NCBI GenBank assembly: GCA_020061125.1 | Contig: JAGUYV010000115.1 | Span: 1-7,527 of the forward strand | From: a bacterium | Lineage (GTDB): Bacteria; UBP15; UBA6099; DSWB01 | Reading direction: 5' to 3' | Length of the DNA stretch: 7,527 bases | Shown: in pieces, positions 1-6,802 of the stretch | Position numbering within the stretch: position 1 is the stretch's first letter | Layout: each line of letters starts with the position of its first letter | Position numbers and translations under genes: made by a program | Notes under the pieces: generated by a model | Seen by the model: the letters and a program-made list of their open reading frames with translations, nothing else | Database searches by the model: none | Told to the model about the DNA's origin: nothing

Positions 1-3000
1 AGCCGTGTACGCCGCCGCGGGCTTCCACCGCGACTATATCCCGAATCCGCCATCGAAAATTACCAACATCGCAAGCACGGATCTCGCGGCGTGCAACACC
101 GCCACCAACTGCAACCAGGATGTGTGCATCATCCCCACAAACCAAACACAAGGAAAAATTGCTTATAACTTCTCGCTCGCCACAAGCCCGCAGAACCCCA
201 ACTTCCCCACATCCTACACGCTGGGATTCGACATGACGGGCTTAACACTTTCCACATCGGACCAGGCCAATCTGAAAATCGCGACCTGCAACGCGGACAC
301 CGGCGAATGGGAGCTTTACGACGCCACCTACGGGCGCTGCTCATGGCTGGGCAACAAATTCTGCGCGTCCGCGGCCGTGTCGCACTTCACTCCATACGCC
401 GTGGTTATTGACAACCGGCCCGACCCCCTGCCCGCACCGTCCAACTTCACCGTGGGCTGCTCGGACTCCAAGGCCATTCTCTCCTGGTCAAAAATCCAGA
501 ACACCAACAACACCGGATACAAAGTTTACACATGCAGCGCGGAATCCTGTTCCACAGTCAAAGAAACGATCAACGATACAAACACATTGAGCGTGGAATA
601 CACGGTGCCCAACGGCACGGAGGCCTGCTACGCCGTGTCGGGCGTGAGTTCATCGGCCATCCAGGAGGCCACGCGGTCATCCATCAAATGCACAACGCCC
701 GACGCCACCAAGTGCGCGGCCTCGGGCATCACCCTGCTCACCCCCGACAACAACGAGATCACCACGGAAACGCCAACCTTCCGCTGGCTCGGCTCCGGCG
801 ACTCGCAATTCTACATTCTCACGGTGCGCGACAAGGATTCCCAGGTCATCATGACCGCCGAGGAACCCGGCGAAGTCACGGACGCCGATGACGAAGCCAC
901 CACGAGGATGCAGTATTCCGTGGCCTCCAGCGCCTCTCTCACGCAGGGAGAAAAGTACACCTGGGACATCAAGGGATACAAAACCAACGGCACGGAAATC
1001 ACCTCCCAGCAGTTCGTTTTCACTTACATGGGCGGATCGGAAGCCTGCGTGGAAACGCTTGATGTTCCCACGCTCATCACGCCCACCAACGGCTCCCAGG
1101 TCACGAGCAAAACCCCGACCTTCATGTGGGCCAAGGTGGACAACGCCACCAGCTACATCCTCTCAATTCTCGACGACAGCGGCAAGCTCATTTACGAAAC
1201 CGTGGCCACATCCCTATCCGTGGCGTTCCCGTCGTCCGGCACATCCGGCTCCACGCTACTGGACAACAAGCAATACAGTTGGCATGTGCGCGCGGCCAGC
1301 GAGTGCGCGGTGTCCAATGAAAGCCAGGACTACTTCTTCACCAAGGTCTCGGGCACCACGGCCGTGCTGCCCGCGCCCCAGTGGGTGAACCAGTCCGAGG
1401 ACAACAAGGATGCCATCGTGGGCGGCGACCAGTATGTAATCCTGCAATGGCGGCAAATCAACGAATCCAACCTGTACGGCTACAACATTTACCGCAGCAC
1501 CACGCCGTCGCCCAAGCCCACAAGCCCCATCGAGACCGTGCTGCTCGACCAGCTCGACGCGCCCCCGTCCAATCCGAGCTGCCCGACCTTCTCCGTGACC
1601 AGCCCCGGCTTCTGCGATGTCAGCGTGACAAACGGCACCCAGTACTATTACTGGATCGCGGCCATTGACGACGGCGGCAGCGTCAGTTCCACAAGCGTGT
1701 ACCAGAGCGTACTGCTGAATCTGCAGCGGCCCGTGCTCATCGCCCCGGGCAGCGTGGTCGGAGAAGTGGTCACCACGGCCACCCCGCTCATGCTCTGGCT
1801 CCCGGTCAACGGCAACAGCGTCAAATACATCGTGAGCGTAACCGACACCTCGACCAACTCCATCATCATGCAGTCTGATGTGAGCAGCACCAGCACAACC
1901 TACAACGGCCAGACGCTCAAGGACCAGGGCGTGTATACATGGAACGTCAAAGCATACAACAGCCTGGTCACCTCCGAGCCGAGCCAGACATACAAATTCA
2001 CCAAGGGCGAAAGCTCGTCCAAGCCCGACCCGCCGGAATGGTGCCAGGGTCTGGCCGTGAACTGCACCGGAAACCCGGGCGGCCCGCCCTACGGCTACAA
2101 CACCCAGTTGTCGAACGACACCATCAAGGTATATTGGGAACGCATCACCAGCGCCAGCAACATCGCCGGATATTACCTCTACCGCAGCACCAGCGCCGCG
2201 GATGTGTTCAACGCCGAACCCATCTTCGTGCCGGATTACGACTGCGAGAAAACCGGCCAGGCCTGCTACAGCCAGGCCAGAATGCAACGCGGCGAAATCT
2301 ATTACTACGCGCTCACCACGCTCGACACCGGCGGACAGGAAAGCGATTTTTCCCAGGTTCTCGAGGTGCGCTACGATCTGCGCTCACCCGTGGTGCTCTA
2401 CCCGGCGTCGGACCAGATTGTCTACGAGGCGCAGCCCACATTCCAGTGGATGCATGTGAACGGCGCCACGCAGTACAAGGTGCAGGTGGACCGCACCGGC
2501 AACTTCTCCAGCTCGGACCTCATGTGGAACGCGCTGCTGCCCGCCAGTTCCTCGGGCGGCGTTTCGAGCGTGAGCTACGGCGACACGACTTACGGCGTGC
2601 CCAAGGGGCCGCTGGAAAACCCGTTCGACCCGGATTCTCCCGGCACCACCTACTACTGGCGCGTGTGCCCGCTCAACGACATCACCACATCCGACTCCGC
2701 ATGCACCAACGGATACCGGTTCTTCAAGAACCTCAAGCCGCCCACGCAGAAAAGCCCGGTCAGCGGCGAGAGCATCTCCACCGAGGACATCACCTTCCAG
2801 TGGACCTCCACTCCGGGTGCGGCCAACTATCAGATTCGCATCTGCGAAGGCGGCGGCAACTGCGACGATTTCAACATCATTTACTACAACAGCGATGTGG
2901 ACGGAGACGAGACTTCCGTGACCGTAACCTCCAGCGAGGTTGAATTTGAAAGCTGCGACACGAGCGTGGACCCGAACTGCACCTCCATGGGCGTGTACTC

Positions 3001-4654
3001 GTGGCAGGTGCGCGCCGTGGACTCGGAGGGCCATGTGTCGGGCCGCTGGGACAAAGTGCCCACGCAGAGCTTCGTGAAAGTGGGGCAGCCCGCTCCCAAT
3101 CTCATCGCACCCTACAACGGCGCCATCCTGCAGCCCGACGAGGCTTCGCCCCTGTGCCGCGACATGTACAACAACCTGACATACAGCTACTCCATCTATT
3201 TCAACTGGGAAGAAATCGCCAACTCGGGCGGCTACAACATCCGGGTCATAGACATCAAGGCGACCCAGGACGCCGGGCAGCCCGTGATCGTGTATGACGG
3301 CGAAGTGAGCCAGGGCACCCTCCAGGTCGGCACCTGCAGCGGGGACGGCGCGATTCCCCTGGCTGCGGGACGCGAGTACGAATGGAATGTGGCCACGGCC
3401 AACGGGAGTTACTTCGACCCCACCAACGCCAGGCGCTTCGTCACCGGTCTGCCCGCACCCAACTCCCGCGCGCCCGAAGACGGCAAGCAGGTCATCCTGT
3501 CCCAGGACTGCGACGGCGCATCCAGCAAAATGTGCGTGCACTTTGAATGGAACGGCGGCACCTTCACTGACGGCGCGGGCAACACCGTGACCCTGCCCGG
3601 CGTGATCGGAGCTTCATCCTACGACATCGAAATCATCAACCAGCAGCAGGTTGTATACCACTGCGAGCGCGCCTACGCCGTGCCCGCGGACCCGCCCGCC
3701 CAGAGCTTCAAGAACCTGGTCACCACCTTCTGCGACTTGAGTTCCGAAGATGTGTTCAACAACGACACCTTCACATGGCGCGTGCGCGCGCGCGACTCCA
3801 GCAATGTGCTCACAGCCACGGGATACGGATACCCGAGCGCGTGGTCCCAGAACCGGCAGTTCACCGTGCTCATACCCGGCCCCATCCTGGCGTCGCCTCC
3901 GCCCCAGGGAGACACCTGTTATCAGGATCCGTCCATTGACGCCGTGGAGAGCGAATGCACCACCATGAGCTGCCAGAACCCGCAGTTCTTCTGGAGCCCG
4001 ATCCCCTTGAGCACGGACGCCTGCTACCGCATCGAGGTGTCGGACACCGCGGACTTCCGCAACCTGCTGCGCGTGGCCAATTCCGTGGACAACGCCGCGG
4101 ACTTCGTGTGCGAAGCCGGCGTGGGATGCAACTCTTACAAAGCGCCCATATCCAGCCCCATCCCCATGACCAACGGAGTCGTGTACTATTGGCGCATCGG
4201 CGCCAGCGTGCCGCCCGATGCGGCCGCGCCCTGCGGCACCACCTGGATTTACTCCGACACCCGCGCGTTCATCAAGCGGCCAAACGGCGGCCTCGGGCTT
4301 TCCTACTCCGCGGTCACACACCAGGGCGCTTCGTTCAGTTGGGGCCAGCCCAAAAACTGCCAGAACGACGCCAGCGAGCCGAAATCCGTTCCGTCCGTAC
4401 CTCCAAACGGAGGGGAATTCCTCACCTATCTCGAACAGGGTTCCGCCATTCCCACTTCGTTCGGCCCGCCCTACAGGCATGTGCCGTCCACGCAGTACAG
4501 CCTGGACATCGCCGAGGGCTTGAGCGAACAGACCGACTACATCTTCTGCGTGGCTGTGGTGGACGACTCGTTCTACTTCACGGACGGCGGCCACCACGGC
4601 GTACGCGAGTGCGTGCTGTTCCACACGGCCGCAGCGCCCGAAGAGGGCGGTTGA
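1..4654 (+). CDS. Giant cysteine-rich fibronectin-III/Ig-like repeat surface or secreted protein (5' partial)
   Basis: One frame is open from the left edge to a TGA at 4652-4654. The GTG at position 5 is preceded in frame by GCC and has no visible ribosome site, so the gene almost certainly begins outside the window. The visible 1549 residues start with a remnant (about 1-135) ending in a VSHFTPYAVV stretch, a type of module end seen in bacterial surface proteins. About twelve beta-sandwich modules of 95-145 residues follow. Most open with P-x-L-(I/L)-x-P, carry a PTFxW or FxW strand, then a (Y/F)xWxVxA strand; others look like classical FN3 with Y-x-(I/L)-Y-R-S-T. I count about 42 cysteines, implying disulfides outside the cytoplasm. 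The end (AAAPEEGG) shows no LPXTG, membrane helix or barrel. No catalytic domain is recognised. Role as adhesin or matrix component is inferred. The exported, modular nature is fairly sure; the exact family is not. Confidence 0.85.
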   Translation, partial: AVYAAAGFHRDYIPNPPSKITNIASTDLAACNTATNCNQDVCIIPTNQTQGKIAYNFSLATSPQNPNFPTSYTLGFDMTGLTLSTSDQANLKIATCNADTGEWELYDATYGRCSWLGNKFCASAAVSHFTPYAVVIDNRPDPLPAPSNFTVGCSDSKAILSWSKIQNTNNTGYKVYTCSAESCSTVKETINDTNTLSVEYTVPNGTEACYAVSGVSSSAIQEATRSSIKCTTPDATKCAASGITLLTPDNNEITTETPTFRWLGSGDSQFYILTVRDKDSQVIMTAEEPGEVTDADDEATTRMQYSVASSASLTQGEKYTWDIKGYKTNGTEITSQQFVFTYMGGSEACVETLDVPTLITPTNGSQVTSKTPTFMWAKVDNATSYILSILDDSGKLIYETVATSLSVAFPSSGTSGSTLLDNKQYSWHVRAASECAVSNESQDYFFTKVSGTTAVLPAPQWVNQSEDNKDAIVGGDQYVILQWRQINESNLYGYNIYRSTTPSPKPTSPIETVLLDQLDAPPSNPSCPTFSVTSPGFCDVSVTNGTQYYYWIAAIDDGGSVSSTSVYQSVLLNLQRPVLIAPGSVVGEVVTTATPLMLWLPVNGNSVKYIVSVTDTSTNSIIMQSDVSSTSTTYNGQTLKDQGVYTWNVKAYNSLVTSEPSQTYKFTKGESSSKPDPPEWCQGLAVNCTGNPGGPPYGYNTQLSNDTIKVYWERITSASNIAGYYLYRSTSAADVFNAEPIFVPDYDCEKTGQACYSQARMQRGEIYYYALTTLDTGGQESDFSQVLEVRYDLRSPVVLYPASDQIVYEAQPTFQWMHVNGATQYKVQVDRTGNFSSSDLMWNALLPASSSGGVSSVSYGDTTYGVPKGPLENPFDPDSPGTTYYWRVCPLNDITTSDSACTNGYRFFKNLKPPTQKSPVSGESISTEDITFQWTSTPGAANYQIRICEGGGNCDDFNIIYYNSDVDGDETSVTVTSSEVEFESCDTSVDPNCTSMGVYSWQVRAVDSEGHVSGRWDKVPTQSFVKVGQPAPNLIAPYNGAILQPDEASPLCRDMYNNLTYSYSIYFNWEEIANSGGYNIRVIDIKATQDAGQPVIVYDGEVSQGTLQVGTCSGDGAIPLAAGREYEWNVATANGSYFDPTNARRFVTGLPAPNSRAPEDGKQVILSQDCDGASSKMCVHFEWNGGTFTDGAGNTVTLPGVIGASSYDIEIINQQQVVYHCERAYAVPADPPAQSFKNLVTTFCDLSSEDVFNNDTFTWRVRARDSSNVLTATGYGYPSAWSQNRQFTVLIPGPILASPPPQGDTCYQDPSIDAVESECTTMSCQNPQFFWSPIPLSTDACYRIEVSDTADFRNLLRVANSVDNAADFVCEAGVGCNSYKAPISSPIPMTNGVVYYWRIGASVPPDAAAPCGTTWIYSDTRAFIKRPNGGLGLSYSAVTHQGASFSWGQPKNCQNDASEPKSVPSVPPNGGEFLTYLEQGSAIPTSFGPPYRHVPSTQYSLDIAEGLSEQTDYIFCVAVVDDSFYFTDGGHHGVRECVLFHTAAAPEEGG
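425..4640 (+). repeat. Array of about twelve FN3/Ig-like protein modules
   Basis: These are diverged protein-level repeats inside the giant gene, not DNA-level tandem repeats. Approximate module limits in bases are: A 425-710, B 728-1045, B 1061-1350, A 1367-1720, B 1724-2008, A 2018-2380, B 2381-2732, B 2733-3087, B 3089-3442, B 3452-3880, B 3882-4285, A-like 4286-4640. Type B opens with a P-x-L-x-P turn and has an FxW strand followed by an A-x-x-Y strand. Type A resembles classical fibronectin III; two A modules share the strand Y-R-S-T, encoded by an identical 13-mer at 1490-1502 and 2180-2192. Limits were set by eye and may be off by 10-20 residues. Modules lengthen and become more cysteine-rich toward the C-terminus. 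Confidence 0.7.
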
Positions 4655-4688
4655 TGTCACGGCAGTTCAAACTGCAACAACGATTGCC

Positions 4689-4716
4689 AAAAGGCCTCCC
4701 GCACGGGAGGCCTTTT
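4689..4716 (+). terminator. Strong intrinsic terminator, probably bidirectional
   Basis: A perfect 12-bp stem (AAAAGGCCTCCC at 4689-4700 with GGGAGGCCTTTT at 4705-4716) closes a 4-nt GCAC loop and runs into five Ts at 4713-4717. It lies 34 nt after the stop codon of the giant gene, the expected place for its terminator. The A-run on the left arm becomes a U-run on the other strand, so it could also stop transcripts from the minus-strand acyltransferase operon if they read this far. Confidence 0.93.
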
Positions 4717-4779
4717 TCATTGCCTGGAATGGGTTTGAGAAAAATCACAACAGGGGGAAGTTGAAAGTGCCGGGCGGCC

Positions 4780-4840
4780 GCAAAAGCAGGTACAGGCACG
4801 CGGAAAACCGCCGCGTTCCCAGTCCCTGTTTTTGCTGCTT
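4780..4840 (+). repeat. Interspersed hairpin repeat, copy 1
   Basis: The outer arms GCAAAAGCAGG (4780-4790) and CCTGTTTTTGC (4825-4835) pair along all 11 positions if one G-U wobble is allowed. Inside them CGCGG (4799-4803) can pair with CCGCG (4811-4815). The copy carries GGTACAGGC (4789-4797) and CCCAGTCCC (4818-4826), both of which recur inverted in copy 2. It also carries a 19-mer (4820-4838) that recurs exactly in copy 3. I do not recognise a named repeat family. Confidence 0.7.
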
Positions 4841-4972
4841 TTACGCTTTGTGCGCGACGGTTTTGCGGCGATAGCGCGCTGGCGGCGAATCCGTTATGTG
4901 ATTTCATTTCGCAAAGGAATAATGCTTGATAAATTTCGCCCGTCAAGAAGTTGACTCGTGTTGCGCATGGCT

Positions 4973-5039
4973 GCGAAAAAACCGGGGACTGGGTCGTTTT
5001 CCGCAAGGAAAACGAAGCCTGTACCCATGATTTTTTCGC
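4973..5039 (-). repeat. Interspersed hairpin repeat, copy 2 (inverted), nested palindrome
   Basis: Three nested perfect stems are visible. The outer is GCGAAAAAA (4973-4981) with TTTTTTCGC (5031-5039). The middle is GGGT (4991-4994) with ACCC (5023-5026). The inner is CGTTTTCC (4995-5002) with GGAAAACG (5007-5014) around a GCAA loop. Read on the minus strand it has the layout of copy 1: GGTACAGGC, a short hairpin containing GCGGAAAAC, then CCCAGTCCC followed by a T-run. The flanking cores are exact and the central hairpin has diverged. Confidence 0.7.
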
Positions 5040-5066
5040 CCCCGCGCTTTTTCAACAGCCCCCACA

Positions 5067-5113
5067 CAGTCCCTGTTTTTGCTGCGCTCACGCATTTTCG
5101 CAGCTTTAACAGG
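5067..5113 (+). repeat. Interspersed hairpin repeat, copy 3 (partial)
   Basis: The 19-mer at 5067-5085 is identical to 4820-4838 in copy 1, and weaker similarity continues for about 10 nt (a shared ACGC and T-rich stretch). The GGTACAGGC half is not recognisable. A two-part stem is formed by CCTGTT (5072-5077) with AACAGG (5108-5113) and GCTGCG (5081-5086) with CGCAGC (5099-5104), separated by symmetric TTT spacers. It ends 5 nt beyond the acyltransferase stop codon, so it would form in the 3' end of that mRNA. No U-run follows on the minus strand, so it does not look like a standard intrinsic terminator. Confidence 0.65.
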
Positions 5114-5118
5114 CGTAA

Positions 5119-5988
5119 TCAAAGCCCCGGGAACGGCCGCTCTTCCAGGCCTTTGTTCACCATGTCCTGAATTGTGGCTTTGACCTGTTCCACATGGTTG
5201 CGCACCAGATCGGGATCGGACAAGTCGTCCTGTTTGTCCGAAAAGTCCATAGGCTCGCCGAAGTAGATGCGGTACTTGCTGGGCAGGGGCATGAAGCCGA
5301 GGAGGCCCAGCCACGGGAAGGTGGGGGTTATGGGGAAGTACGGCATGTTGAGCTTGTCGGCCAGCCACTCGATATTCTTGAACGCGGGGGCCTGCTCCTC
5401 GCCGCCGATCACGGCCGTGGGGATGATGGGGCAGCGGAACTTGATGGCGAGTTCCATGAACCCGAGGGTGAAGCGCTGCAACTGGTAGCGCTTATCCCAG
5501 GTCTTGCCCGAGCCTTTGATGCCCTCGGGGAAGATCATCATGAGCTTGCCGGCTTCGAGCAGGCGTTCGGCGTTCTCGGTCACGCCCACCACCTGGCCCA
5601 CGCGGGTGAGGGTTGCGCCCACGAACGGCAGTGTGGGAAACCATTTCTCGATCATGGCGCGGCACATGCGCGGCTTTTCCATGTCGAGCAGGCACGCGAT
5701 GGTTATCATGCCGCCGTCGAGCGGTATCTGGCCGCTGTGGTTCGAGATGATGAGCGCAGGTCCGGTCTCGGGCACGCGCTCCACGCCGTAGGCTTCCACG
5801 CGGAACCATTTCTCATACAGGAACAGGCCCGCGGCCAGGCTGCCCTTGAGATATTCCCGGCTCAAGCCGAATTCGTCGTAACCGGTGTCCCCTATCTCAT
5901 CAATGTCCAGAAGATCAATTTTTTCCAGGTACTCCTCGGGCGCCTGTTCCGCCATGAATTTGAGGAGTTTGTCGGGGATTCTTTTCAT
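5119..5988 (-). CDS. PlsC-family lysophospholipid/glycerolipid acyltransferase
   Basis: The 289-residue protein carries the acyltransferase blocks in order. They are NHSGQIPLDG (residues 83-92, catalytic His84 with Asp91), a substrate-binding FPEG (153-156) in MMIFPEGIKGSGK, and the CPIIPTAVIGGEEQ block (186-199). Proteins with these blocks move an acyl chain from acyl-CoA or acyl-ACP to a glycerolipid hydroxyl at the membrane's inner face. The His-to-Asp spacing is six residues, not the four of classical PlsC, which I associate with the more distant DGAT/MGAT-like branch. The acceptor lipid is therefore uncertain. Residues 50-62 are hydrophobic and may help membrane contact. The ATG at 5986-5988 has AAGGAG (5999-6004 on this strand) 10 nt upstream. 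The gene lies 24 bp after the membrane protein gene, so it is probably co-transcribed. Length is normal and nothing looks broken. Confidence 0.92.
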   Translation of the reverse strand: MKRIPDKLLKFMAEQAPEEYLEKIDLLDIDEIGDTGYDEFGLSREYLKGSLAAGLFLYEKWFRVEAYGVERVPETGPALIISNHSGQIPLDGGMITIACLLDMEKPRMCRAMIEKWFPTLPFVGATLTRVGQVVGVTENAERLLEAGKLMMIFPEGIKGSGKTWDKRYQLQRFTLGFMELAIKFRCPIIPTAVIGGEEQAPAFKNIEWLADKLNMPYFPITPTFPWLGLLGFMPLPSKYRIYFGEPMDFSDKQDDLSDPDLVRNHVEQVKATIQDMVNKGLEERPFPGL

Positions 5989-5998
5989 GTCAACTCGG

Positions 5999-6004
5999 CT
6001 CCTT
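5999..6004 (-). promoter_or_regulatory. Ribosome binding site of the acyltransferase
   Basis: On the minus strand AAGGAG stands 10 nt before the ATG at 5986-5988. This supports that start and translation independent of the gene ahead, which ends at 6013. Confidence 0.75.
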
Positions 6005-6012
6005 GCGTGGCG

Positions 6013-6705
6013 TCATTTGCACGGGATGCGGCTGTACGCGTGCGCGGGATTCGCAGCCACGCGCCATTTCTCGAACAGCATGCGATGGCGGCAGATGTCG
6101 CGGGATTCGAACCGGCCCTGGCGCACGGTGAAGATCCGGTGGTAATTCTGAATTGTGTCCGGCTGCGACACGCGCTCGTTGTAGCCTTCGAGGATGCGCT
6201 GAACATCGGGGTTGTGCCCGTTCACATCCCAGGTGTCTAGAGCCTTCTGGAGAATTTCGCGCTGCTTCTTCGAGTCGGGAAATTCGCTCCAGCCCTTGTC
6301 AATGCGCTGCACCACCTGCATGGCGGCGGCGTATGTGTGGCTTCCCTCCACGGTGGCGCTCATGGCGCCGTGCAGGGCGTGGGAATCGCTTTCGCGCGAA
6401 TACATTTCCTTGCAGAAATTCCAGACCTTTTTCATGCCCGGATCCCGAGGCTCCACGCCGGGGCTGAACCAGGGGAACGAGCGGTACAGGCGCGCGGAGA
6501 AACCGCCGTGCCCGGTCAGCCGCGCGGTGTCCTGCATGCACCCGCGCAGGTAGCGCTCGTCCTGGGGCATGAGCGTGACCCTGAACAATGTCACCAGCAC
6601 GAACACCGCGGCCAGCGCGGCCGCAAGTCCGGCTGCAAGTTTCGCCGGAGACAATGATTCCGCAGCCTGTTCCTCGATATCCCGGTCCACCTGTTGTCCG
6701 CTCAT
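6013..6705 (-). CDS. Single-pass membrane protein of unknown function
   Basis: I do not recognise this 230-residue protein. A short polar, acidic N-terminus (1-20) is followed by a hydrophobic alanine/leucine/valine helix at about 23-41. A soluble region of about 185 residues rich in Trp, Tyr and His follows. It has four cysteines (56, 98, 205, 229) and no CXXC or haem motif. A helix looks likely around 90-150. The charges beside the helix are mixed, so topology is not clear; a periplasmic C-terminal domain is the simplest guess. I chose the ATG at 6703-6705 because GGAG lies 6 nt before it on this strand and a TATAAT box lies about 33 bp further up. The upstream GTG at 6748-6750 would sit above that box. 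The gene is 24 bp ahead of the acyltransferase gene, which suggests joint transcription and possibly a role near membrane lipids. That link is inference only. Confidence 0.8.
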   Translation of the reverse strand: MSGQQVDRDIEEQAAESLSPAKLAAGLAAALAAVFVLVTLFRVTLMPQDERYLRGCMQDTARLTGHGGFSARLYRSFPWFSPGVEPRDPGMKKVWNFCKEMYSRESDSHALHGAMSATVEGSHTYAAAMQVVQRIDKGWSEFPDSKKQREILQKALDTWDVNGHNPDVQRILEGYNERVSQPDTIQNYHRIFTVRQGRFESRDICRHRMLFEKWRVAANPAHAYSRIPCK

Positions 6706-6711
6706 TGTGCG

Positions 6712-6715
6712 CTCC
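6712..6715 (-). promoter_or_regulatory. Ribosome binding site that decides the membrane protein start
   Basis: On the minus strand GGAG lies 6 nt before the ATG at 6703-6705, an ideal distance. The competing ATG at 6715-6717 has its nearest GGAG only about 1 nt away, too close to work. Confidence 0.6.
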
Positions 6716-6738
6716 ATGCTCCAATCTCGAATTGGATC

Positions 6739-6767
6739 ATTATACCGCACAAAGGCGCGCGGGCACA
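6739..6767 (-). promoter_or_regulatory. Putative sigma-70-type promoter for the membrane protein/acyltransferase pair
   Basis: The minus strand reads a perfect TATAAT at 6739-6744. At 17 bp spacing the -35 position (6762-6767) reads TGTGCC, a poor match to TTGACA, so an activator or another sigma factor may be needed. Initiation about 7 nt downstream would give a leader of roughly 27 nt carrying the GGAG at 6712-6715. The AT-rich box is conspicuous in GC-rich surroundings. Confidence 0.5.
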
Positions 6768-6780
6768 GGGGCGCGCGCGC
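6755..6780 (-). terminator. Possible weak terminator hairpin after the acyl-CoA synthetase gene
   Basis: GCGCGCG (6755-6761) can pair with CGCGCGC (6772-6778 or 6774-6780) around a loop of 10-12 nt. On the minus strand the hairpin is followed by CCTTTG, a very short U-run. It lies between the synthetase stop and the next promoter, where a terminator would make sense, but the U-run is too weak for a firm call. Confidence 0.3.
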
Positions 6781-6786
6781 GATTCC

Positions 6787-6800
6787 CGCGGCGCGCCGCG
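6787..6800. repeat. Perfect 14-bp GC palindrome next to the synthetase stop codon
   Basis: CGCGGCGCGCCGCG equals its own reverse complement and lies 2 bp past the synthetase stop codon (6803-6805). With no loop and no U-run it is not a standard terminator. It could be chance in a GC-rich spacer, a cruciform, or a protein site. Confidence 0.4.
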
Positions 6801-6802
6801 CA

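Larger units (their letters stand above)
4655..5118. other. Convergent intergenic region with interspersed repeats, no gene seen
   Basis: This 464-bp stretch separates the 3' ends of two converging transcription units. It holds the terminator at 4689-4716 and three related hairpin-forming repeat copies listed separately. The stretch between them (about 4880-4960) is AT-richer than the flanking genes and shows no convincing promoter or ribosome site. Short open frames on both strands cover the region, but they merely translate the palindromic repeats and lack start signals. Confidence 0.75.

Noticed and set aside
5-7. GTG at position 5 as the true start of the giant gene
   Set aside because: The frame stays open to the window edge and no ribosome site is visible. 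The protein begins in mid-domain with no signal peptide.
2894-2911. DVDGDE stretch (residues 964-969) as a calcium-binding loop
   Set aside because: The acidic spacing only partly fits a DxDxDG loop and occurs once, so no calcium-binding repeat can be claimed.
5-4654. About 20 N-x-S/T sequons as a sign of N-glycosylation
   Set aside because: The number is close to what the Asn, Ser and Thr content would give by chance, and no oligosaccharyltransferase is in the window.
1256-4660. Long open frames antisense to the giant gene (about 343, 385 and 348 codons)
   Set aside because: They mirror the codon pattern of the real GC-rich gene, are low-complexity (Val/Gly/Ala/His rich), match no known fold, and no ribosome sites were seen for them. 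The plus-strand frame has clear domain repeats throughout.
4780-5113. Repeats considered as a CRISPR array
   Set aside because: There are only three copies, they differ in orientation and spacing, and they have internal hairpins. No cas genes are present.
4578-5170. Small open frames across the convergent gap on both strands
   Set aside because: They translate the palindromic repeats and run through the terminator or into the acyltransferase gene. Similar peptide strings on opposite strands come from the inverted repeats, not from coding selection.
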